Shown: positions 56,263 through 64,000 of the stretch, in pieces
Layout: each line of letters begins with the position of its first letter
Numbering within the stretch: the first letter of the stretch is position 1
Assembly (NCBI RefSeq): GCF_000346485.2
Contig: NZ_KQ976354.1
Coordinates: 9,816,341-9,880,340 of the forward strand
Direction: 5' to 3'
Origin: Scytonema hofmannii PCC 7110
GTDB lineage: Bacteria; Cyanobacteriota; Cyanobacteriia; Cyanobacteriales; Nostocaceae
Length of the DNA: 64,000 nt
Translations under genes and position numbers: made by a program
The notes under the pieces: model-generated
Database searches by the model: none
The model's input: the letters and a program-made list of their open reading frames with translations, nothing else
What the model was told of the DNA's origin: nothing

Positions 56263-56669
56263 AGTATGTCGTTAGTTGCGAAAACCTCTAACTAGAGTAT
56301 TCCCAACCTTTAAGACAGAATTGACATTGACACTCAGTAAATCAGTGACCAGTGACCAGTGACCAGTGACCAGTAATCAGTGACCAGTGACCAGTGACCA
56401 GTGACCAGTGACCAGTTAATCCTTATACTGAAAAGTAACGAATTTAAATCATGACTCAATTTCTTGTTTACCATATATGAATTTTGGGACTTTTAAAATA
56501 TACGTAACTGGTCAATAATTACTGATTACTGATGACCGATCGCTGAAAATTTCCGTAACTTGTTAAGTGTTACGATGACTGGTTACTGGTTATTGGTCAC
56601 TGGTCACTGGTCACTGGTCACTGGGATGTAGCGATAACCGTAAAATATCGCCTCTGGAAAAAGTACACA
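56263..56669. repeat. Divergent pilB/grpE spacer with inverted STRR arrays
   Basis: 56345-56416 holds about ten CCAGTGA-type units. 56577-56624 holds about six TCACTGG-type units in the opposite sense. The two could pair across about 160 bp. I looked for a CIRCE element (TTAGCACTC-N9-GAGTGCTAA) and see none. Confidence 0.85.
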
Positions 56670-57422
56670 ATGGTAGACGAAAATCAACAGCAGAACAATA
56701 CAAATCAGCAATCAGGTGAATTAACTGAGGAACAGCAAACAATGACCGACTCTACAGTTCAAATCAATGCCAACGAAACCGGGAACGAGGTTAATCAGCA
56801 GTCAGAAACTCAAACTGAGACCGTCTTGGAAACAACTGCTGCCAATCAAGACAGCAATGTGGCTGCGACTGCTGACGCTACGACCGATCGATCCAACGCG
56901 AAAGAAACTGAACTGACTCAACAAATTGAATCTCTTAAAGTGCAGCTAGAAGAGCGTAGCACCCAGTATATGAGGATTGCTGCTGATTTTGAAAACTATC
57001 GCAAGCGCAATCAAAAAGAGAAAGAAGACTTAGAACAGCAGCTCAAGCGGAATACAATTACTGAATTACTCCCAGTTGTTGATAATTTTGAACGGGCGCG
57101 GGCGCAAATTAAACCCCAAAATGATGGTGAGATGACCATTCATAAGAGCTATCAAGGTGTTTACAAGCTCTTAGTAGATTGTCTCAAACGCCTGGGAGTT
57201 TCCCCGATGCGCCCCGATGGTCAACCATTCGATCCCAACTTACATGAAGCAGTATTGCGGGAACCTACGGATGAATATCCTGAAGGAACAGTGTTAGAAG
57301 AGTTAGTGCGCGGATATTACTTGGGCGAACGAGTGCTGCGTCATGCCATGGTGAAGGTGGCTGCTCCAAAGGAAGATGCACCTTCTTCTGAGGACGATCG
57401 CTCAAGTTCTGCAAATAGTTGA
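56670..57422 (+). CDS. grpE: Nucleotide exchange factor GrpE
   Basis: The 250-residue protein has a long Gln/Asn/Thr-rich N-terminus (about 1-85), a coiled coil ([18 protein letters not shown]), and the GrpE core [55 protein letters not shown] and [10 protein letters not shown]. It releases ADP from DnaK. It is first in the grpE-dnaK-dnaJ run, but with large repeat-containing gaps (205 and 584 bp), so internal promoters are possible. Confidence 0.95.
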   Translation: MVDENQQQNNTNQQSGELTEEQQTMTDSTVQINANETGNEVNQQSETQTETVLETTAANQDSNVAATADATTDRSNAKETELTQQIESLKVQLEERSTQYMRIAADFENYRKRNQKEKEDLEQQLKRNTITELLPVVDNFERARAQIKPQNDGEMTIHKSYQGVYKLLVDCLKRLGVSPMRPDGQPFDPNLHEAVLREPTDEYPEGTVLEELVRGYYLGERVLRHAMVKVAAPKEDAPSSEDDRSSSANS

Positions 57423-57627
57423 AAAGCTATTTGTCCTTTGTCATTGGTCATTTGTCCTTTGTTCTAAATTTAATGACTAATGACTAATGACCGCAAACAA
57501 AGTAATCCGCGTACATATCAATCCCGAAGTTCATCAGCTTTAACCGGTGGGAGCATATCCATAGCTAACACCGGGAATTGCCGCTTAAACCCAGGGAAAT
57601 AAATACTGCGTAAAAATACCGATATTT

Positions 57628-59589
57628 ATGAGCAAAGTTATTGGGATCGACTTAGGCACTACCAATAGTTGTGTCGCGGTTCTAGAAGGTGGTCAGCCGA
57701 TTGTTATTTCTAATTCAGAAGGTGGACGAACAACTCCCAGTATCGTGGGATTTGGAAAAGGTGGCGATCGCTTGGTTGGTCAATTGGCAAAGCGTCAAGC
57801 TGTAACAAATGCTGAGAATACAATTTTTAGTATTAAGCGTTTTATTGGGCGTCGTTGGGAGGATACAGTTACAGAACGCGATCGCGTCCCTTATAACTGT
57901 GTCAAAGGTAGAGACGAGACTGTAGATGTTCAAATTCGCGGACGCAATTACACGCCCCAAGAAATTTCTGCCATGATCTTGCAAAAGCTCAAGCAAGATG
58001 CAGAAAACTTTTTGGGTGAATCGGTGACCCAGGTAGTGATTACAGTACCAGCGTATTTCACAGATGCTCAAAGACAAGCGACAAAAGACGCGGGTACTAT
58101 CGCCGGACTCGAAGTCTTGCGGATTATCAACGAGCCAACGGCTGCTGCTTTAGCCTTTGGGTTGGACAAGCAAGACCAAGAACAGCTGATTCTCGTGTTT
58201 GACTTGGGAGGCGGAACCTTCGACGTATCCATTCTACAACTTGGGGATGGAGTTTTTGAAGTGAAAGCTACTTGTGGCAACAACCATTTAGGCGGAGACG
58301 ATTTTGACAACTGCATAGTGCGCTGGATGGTAGAACGCTTCAAGCAGAAGGAAAAAACCGATCTGACTCAGGATAAAATGGCTTTGCAACGCCTGCGAGA
58401 AGCGGCTGAAAAGGCAAAGATTGAACTTTCGAGTATGGGTTCCACGTCCATTAATTTGCCGTTTATTACTTCTAACGAAACGGGTCCCAAGCATTTGGAA
58501 ATGGAACTCAGCCGCGCTAAATTTGAAGAGATGGCAACAAATCTGATTGAAGCTACTATTGAACCAATGCTTCAGGCGCTCAAAGATGCTGAACTCAAAC
58601 CTCAAGACATTGACCGGATTATTTTAGTGGGTGGTTCCACGCGCATTCCTGCGGTTCAAAACGCCCTCATGAAATTTTTTAACGGCAAAACTCCCGATCG
58701 CTCCATTAACCCCGATGAAGCAGTCGCACTTGGTGCTGCTATCCAAGCAGGAGTCTTGGGTGGCGAAGTTGACAATCTCCTCTTACTGGACGTGACACCC
58801 CTGTCGCTAGGAATTGAAACTTTAGGAGAAGTGTTTACAAAAATTATAGAACGCAACACCACAATTCCCACTAGCAAGTCTCAGATATTTTCTACAGCAG
58901 TGGATGGACAAACCTCTGTAGAAATTCACGTCCTTCAAGGTGAACGCGCAATGGCACGGGATAACAAGAGTTTAGGGAAATTCCTCCTTACAGGAATTCC
59001 ACCCGCACCCCGTGGCGTACCCCAAATAGAGGTTTCCTTTGAAATTGATGTCAATGGTATCCTCAAAGTTTTGGCACAGGATAAAGGTACAGGTCGAGAA
59101 CAAAGTGTTCGGATTACCAACACGGGTGGCTTGAGTGCCAACGAAGTCGAAAGAATGCGGCAACAAGCGGAAATGTTTGCTGAAGAAGACAAAAGACGCA
59201 TGCAGTTGGTTGAACTGAGAAACCAAGCAGATAATTTGTTATACAGCTACGAATCGACCATTAAGAGCAATGGCATGGTTGTGAGCGACCAAATAAAAGC
59301 CTTGGCTGATGAAAAATTGATTCGCCTAAAAGCATTAGCGTCTGACGACACCATCTCAATAGCAGAATTCAAAGAGTGCTTGGAAGACTTCCAACAAACT
59401 TTGTTTAACATTGGGGCTGAAGTATACAATCGTGCTGGGACTCCAAGCGATGATGCCCCCGAAGAATCCGTTGCGTCATTGAAGTTAGAAGAACCTGTTG
59501 CGTCGGTGAGTGGAACAGCAACACCACAATTTAATTTTGATTTTGAAGACGAAAATACTATGCAGGCTGATTATGAAGCGATAGACTAG
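57628..59589 (+). CDS. dnaK: Hsp70 chaperone DnaK
   Basis: The 653-residue chaperone has the three Hsp70 signatures [28 protein letters not shown] and [16 protein letters not shown]. The substrate-binding domain carries [18 protein letters not shown], and the tail is acidic (FDFEDENT). A cyanobacterial genome usually has several dnaK paralogues; this one sits with grpE and dnaJ. The 205-bp spacer before it holds ACTAATG and CATTTGTCCTTTGT repeats. Confidence 0.96.
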   Translation: MSKVIGIDLGTTNSCVAVLEGGQPIVISNSEGGRTTPSIVGFGKGGDRLVGQLAKRQAVTNAENTIFSIKRFIGRRWEDTVTERDRVPYNCVKGRDETVDVQIRGRNYTPQEISAMILQKLKQDAENFLGESVTQVVITVPAYFTDAQRQATKDAGTIAGLEVLRIINEPTAAALAFGLDKQDQEQLILVFDLGGGTFDVSILQLGDGVFEVKATCGNNHLGGDDFDNCIVRWMVERFKQKEKTDLTQDKMALQRLREAAEKAKIELSSMGSTSINLPFITSNETGPKHLEMELSRAKFEEMATNLIEATIEPMLQALKDAELKPQDIDRIILVGGSTRIPAVQNALMKFFNGKTPDRSINPDEAVALGAAIQAGVLGGEVDNLLLLDVTPLSLGIETLGEVFTKIIERNTTIPTSKSQIFSTAVDGQTSVEIHVLQGERAMARDNKSLGKFLLTGIPPAPRGVPQIEVSFEIDVNGILKVLAQDKGTGREQSVRITNTGGLSANEVERMRQQAEMFAEEDKRRMQLVELRNQADNLLYSYESTIKSNGMVVSDQIKALADEKLIRLKALASDDTISIAEFKECLEDFQQTLFNIGAEVYNRAGTPSDDAPEESVASLKLEEPVASVSGTATPQFNFDFEDENTMQADYEAID

Positions 59590-61560
<1,971 letters not shown>

Positions 61561-61564
<4 letters not shown>

Positions 61565-62673
61565 GAGGGGAAGACCTAGAACCCACTGGGCAGTTATTGG
61601 GTACGGTTTTAGCCGTACAGGCTAATTTTTATCGCGTGCAGTTAGATTTGAGGGACGAGGAAGACAAGGAGACAATTTCCCTCACTCCCTCACTCCCTCA
61701 CTCCCTCACTCCCTCACTCCTCCTCTGCACCCGCAGAACCCGTTTAAAGAAAATCGGGCAGCAGGTGACGGTGGGAGATCGCGTGGTGGTTGAAGAACCA
61801 GACTGGGCGGGTGGTAGAGGCGCAATATCAGAAGTTTTACCCCGTAGAAGTGAATTAGACCGTCCGGCGATCGCGAATGTGGATCGAATTTTGTTAGTCT
61901 TTGCCGTAGCAGATCCGCCTTTAGAACCTTACCAACTAAGCCGTTTTTTGCTAAAAGCTGAGTCCACAGGTTTAGATGTGGTTTTATGCTTAAATAAGAG
62001 CGATTTGATTTCCAGTAAACAGCAAAGAGAAATTAGCGATCGCTTAGCCAGTTGGGGCTACGAACCACTCTTTGTTAGTGTAAATAAAAGTATAAATCTT
62101 AACCAGATAGCGACTAGTCTTCAAGAAAAAATTACCGTTATAGCCGGACCATCAGGCGTTGGAAAGTCCAGCCTGATCAACGCATTAATTCCCAACGCCA
62201 ATTTACGAGTAGGCGAAATTTCCGGTAAACTGGCAAGAGGTCGCCATACCACCCGTCATGTAGAATTATTTGAATTGCCTGGTGGTGGTTTGCTTGCGGA
62301 TACTCCAGGTTTTAATCAACCCGATCTTGATATTTCCCCTGAAGAATTAGCAACTTTATTCCCAGAAGCAAGGCAGAGACTAGCGGTAGAGAGTTGCCGT
62401 TTTAGTGATTGCTTGCATAAGGACGAACCGGAATGCGTTGTGCGTGGAGATTGGGAAAGATACCAGCACTACTTGGATTTTTTAGAAGAAGTCATTGAGC
62501 GCCAAACACATCTCCATCAACAAGCAGACCCCGAATCCACTGTAAAAATGAAAACTAAAGGAAAGGGGCAGACTAAGTACGAGCCAAAGCTAGAATCTAA
62601 AAAGTACCGTCGCATTTCTCGGAAAACTCAATTGCAGGAGTTGCAGCAGTTGTATCAAGAAACTGACGAGTAA
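61561..62673 (+). CDS. rsgA: Ribosome small subunit GTPase RsgA
   Basis: The 370-residue circularly permuted GTPase has an N-terminal OB domain, G4 LCLNKSDL, G1 GPSGVGKSSLINALIP, G3 ADTPGFNQPD and a C-terminal zinc motif CRFSDCLHKDEPEC. It aids late 30S subunit maturation. Residues about 38-54 (EDKETISLTPSLPHSLTPSL) in the OB domain are encoded by a CTCACTCC repeat and expand a loop. The C-terminal tail is basic. Last of the coupled dnaJ-tusA-rsgA genes. Confidence 0.94.
61674..61724 (+). repeat. In-frame CTCACTCC array in rsgA
   Basis: Five octamers ACTCCCTC in frame, preceded by GACAAGGAGACAATTTCC. A similar flank and repeat lie at the start of the LptC-like gene (17830-17880, minus strand). 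Confidence 0.88.
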
Positions 62674-62888
62674 GGAATCTTCGGTTGTTCGGTAAATCGA
62701 CTTTTGCAGCTAAGCGATCGCGAAGCGCAAGCTGTACCCAGCTTATCGCGCCTGCAGCAAGCGGCTTTACAAAAGCATTCTTTATGACTCTTGAAAACTC
62801 TCGCATTTGGTGCAGTTGTCGTGTGACACAACCGACAAGCAGGTGAACCACGATAGCATAGACTTAGACGCAACCAGAACCTTTTCCT

Positions 62889-63671
62889 ATGTCTCAAATT
62901 CTTGCCACCACCTCTACCGTACAAGACGTTACTCAAGGTATAATTTTTCCACCTGGTGACCTTTATAGTGACGAACCTCCCTTGGAAAGCGATCTGCACC
63001 GCGAACAAATTGAATTGCTTGTCCGCCTGATAAAGTGGCATTGGCGAGAACGTCAGGATTTTTATGCCACAGGTAACCTGACCGTATACTTCAGCCCCAA
63101 TCAAAAAAAGTCGGAAGATTTTAGAGGACCGGATTTTTTGGTGGTTTTAGATACAGAAAAGAAAGATCGCAAAAGTTGGGTGGTGTGGCAAGAAGACGGT
63201 AAATATCCCAACATCATCGTAGAGCTATTATCAGATTCAACTGCATCTGTCGATCGCGGTCTGAAAAAGCAAATCTACCAAAACACATTTCGGACTCCTG
63301 ATTACTTCTGGTTTGACCCAGTGAGTCTGGAATTTCAGGGATTTCACATCCTAGATGGAGAGTATCACGAGCTGATACCGACTCCAGAGGGTTGGTTGTG
63401 GAGCCAGCAGTTAGGGCTGTATTTGGGAGTGGTTGAGCGGAAATTGCGCTTTTTTACGCCGGATGGACAGCTAGTACTTTTACCAGAAGAGGAAGCAAAT
63501 CAACAATTACAACAGACAAACCAACAATTACAACAGACAAACCAACAATTACAACAGACAAACCAACAATTACAACAGACAAACCAACAACTGGAGCAGG
63601 AACGGCAAAAAGCTGAAAAATTAGCAGAACGGTTGCGAGCCGCAGGAATTGACCCAAATGAACTGGTGTAA
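62889..63671 (+). CDS. Uma2-family protein with QQTNQQL repeats
   Basis: The 260-residue protein has the Uma2 domain (FPPGDLYSDEPPLESDLHRE, RGPDFLVVLDTEKKD, YPNIIVELLSDSTASVDRG, YFWFDPVSLEFQGFH), then about four QLQQTNQ heptapeptides (21-bp DNA repeats, 63497-63590) and the end LAERLRAAGIDPNELV, shared with the Uma2 gene at 49959-50753. Possibly a nuclease-fold protein; role unproven. It is the first copy of a 900-bp tandem duplication. Confidence 0.87.
   Translation: MSQILATTSTVQDVTQGIIFPPGDLYSDEPPLESDLHREQIELLVRLIKWHWRERQDFYATGNLTVYFSPNQKKSEDFRGPDFLVVLDTEKKDRKSWVVWQEDGKYPNIIVELLSDSTASVDRGLKKQIYQNTFRTPDYFWFDPVSLEFQGFHILDGEYHELIPTPEGWLWSQQLGLYLGVVERKLRFFTPDGQLVLLPEEEANQQLQQTNQQLQQTNQQLQQTNQQLQQTNQQLEQERQKAEKLAERLRAAGIDPNELV
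63497..63596 (+). repeat. 21-bp coding repeats in Uma2
   Basis: CAACAATTACAACAGACAAA plus C repeats about four and a half times, encoding QLQQTNQ. Confidence 0.92.
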
Positions 63672-63788
63672 AACGCGTTCTTTATGACTCTTGAACACTC
63701 TCGCATTTGGTGCAGTTGTCGTGTGACACAACCGACAAGCAGGTGAACCACGATAGCATAGACTTAGACGCAACCAGAACCTTTTCCT

Positions 63789-64000
63789 ATGTCTCAGACT
63801 CTTGCCACCACCTCTACCGTACAAGACGTTACTCAAGGTATAATTTTTCCACCTGGTGACCTTTATAGTGACGAACCTCCCTTGGAAAGCGATCTGCACC
63901 GCGAACAAATTGAATTGCTTGTCCGCCTGATAAAGTGGCATTGGCGAGAACGTCAGGATTTTTATGCCACAGGTAACCTGACCGTATACTTCAGCCCCAA
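63789..64000 (+). CDS. Uma2-family protein, second copy (3' partial)
   Basis: The first 70 residues (MSQTLATTSTVQDVTQGIIF onward) are visible, matching 62889-63100 except for the IL-to-TL change near the start. The gene runs past the window end. It is the second member of the tandem duplication. Confidence 0.88.
   Translation, partial: MSQTLATTSTVQDVTQGIIFPPGDLYSDEPPLESDLHREQIELLVRLIKWHWRERQDFYATGNLTVYFSP

Larger units (their letters stand above)
62777..64000 (+). repeat. 900-bp tandem duplication carrying Uma2 genes
   Basis: Bases from 62777 recur from 63677 to the window end with only a few differences (for example GAAAACTC versus GAACACTC). The unit contains the upstream region and the Uma2 coding sequence. 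How far it continues is not visible. Confidence 0.93.

Noticed and set aside
56425-56669. CIRCE/HrcA operator upstream of grpE
   Set aside because: Neither half site (TTAGCACTC or GAGTGCTAA) is visible.
63497-63596. Possible CRISPR or structural RNA repeat
   Set aside because: Repeats are in frame, 21 bp long without spacers, and encode a coiled-coil heptapeptide in Uma2.

Overview
The window looks like chromosomal DNA of a filamentous, probably heterocyst-forming cyanobacterium of the Nostocales type. The reasons are frequent GCGATCGC (HIP1) sites, many short tandemly repeated (STRR) heptamer and octamer arrays such as CCAGTGA, CCAAAAT and GGGGAATG, and cyanobacterial families: tocopherol cyclase, GuaB3, DUF3038/DUF4335, Ycf35, a LabA-like NYN protein, Rcp-type response regulators and Uma2 expansions. 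No rRNA or prophage is visible. Species cannot be named from the sequence.

Layout. 1-4.9 kb: end of a nuclease-like hypothetical protein, then a minus-strand cluster of WD40, J-domain and TPR proteins. 4.9-7.2 kb: tocopherol cyclase, a tRNA-Arg(CCT) gene interrupted by a group I intron, and a YdcF-like protein. 7.2-9.0 kb: an IS605/IS1341-like element with a TnpB and a divergent small ribbon-helix-helix (RHH) gene. 9-14.6 kb: DUF2288/AI-2E pair, then plsX-fabH-fabD-plsC (phospholipid and fatty-acid initiation). 15.3-20.3 kb: D-Ala-D-Ala carboxypeptidase, an LptC-like lipoprotein coupled to a LabA-like gene, metG. 20.7-24.6 kb: acyltransferase plus phytyl-ester-synthase-like hydrolase, a MazF-type toxin-antitoxin pair between direct repeats, an orphan antitoxin, and an EcsC-like protein. 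25.2-30.2 kb: PAS histidine kinase, Rcp-like regulator and hybrid kinase. 30.3-31.8 kb: pepA.

32.6-36.6 kb is the most unusual accessory stretch. A secreted protein with calcium-binding thrombospondin type 3 (TSP3)-like repeats and a C-terminal papain-fold toxin-like domain is followed by a two-domain putative immunity protein and a textbook terminator. After that come a decayed second toxin tip, a second full immunity paralogue, and a broken third immunity copy abutting a DUF7662/XRE regulator. This is the architecture of a polymorphic toxin-immunity locus with orphan modules. 36.8-38.1 kb holds three hypothetical genes, including a retropepsin-like protein.

38.4-49.7 kb is mostly housekeeping: LOG family, trxA, guaB3, mutS2, DUF3038-DUF4335, a DUF2997-ycf35-ferredoxin operon, and a BioU-like oxidoreductase. 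49.8-51.6 kb: a truncated antitoxin-like gene, a Uma2 protein and an unknown. 51.7-56.3 kb: pilB-pilT-pilC (twitching motility). 56.7-62.7 kb: grpE-dnaK-dnaJ followed by overlapping tusA-like and rsgA genes. The window ends in a 900-bp tandem duplication of a Uma2 gene.

A recurring theme is STRR invasion of genes. Repeats sit in frame inside tocopherol cyclase, RsgA, the LptC-like protein and a hybrid kinase, and inside the tRNA intron. They supply the stop codons of at least six genes and the start codon of one.
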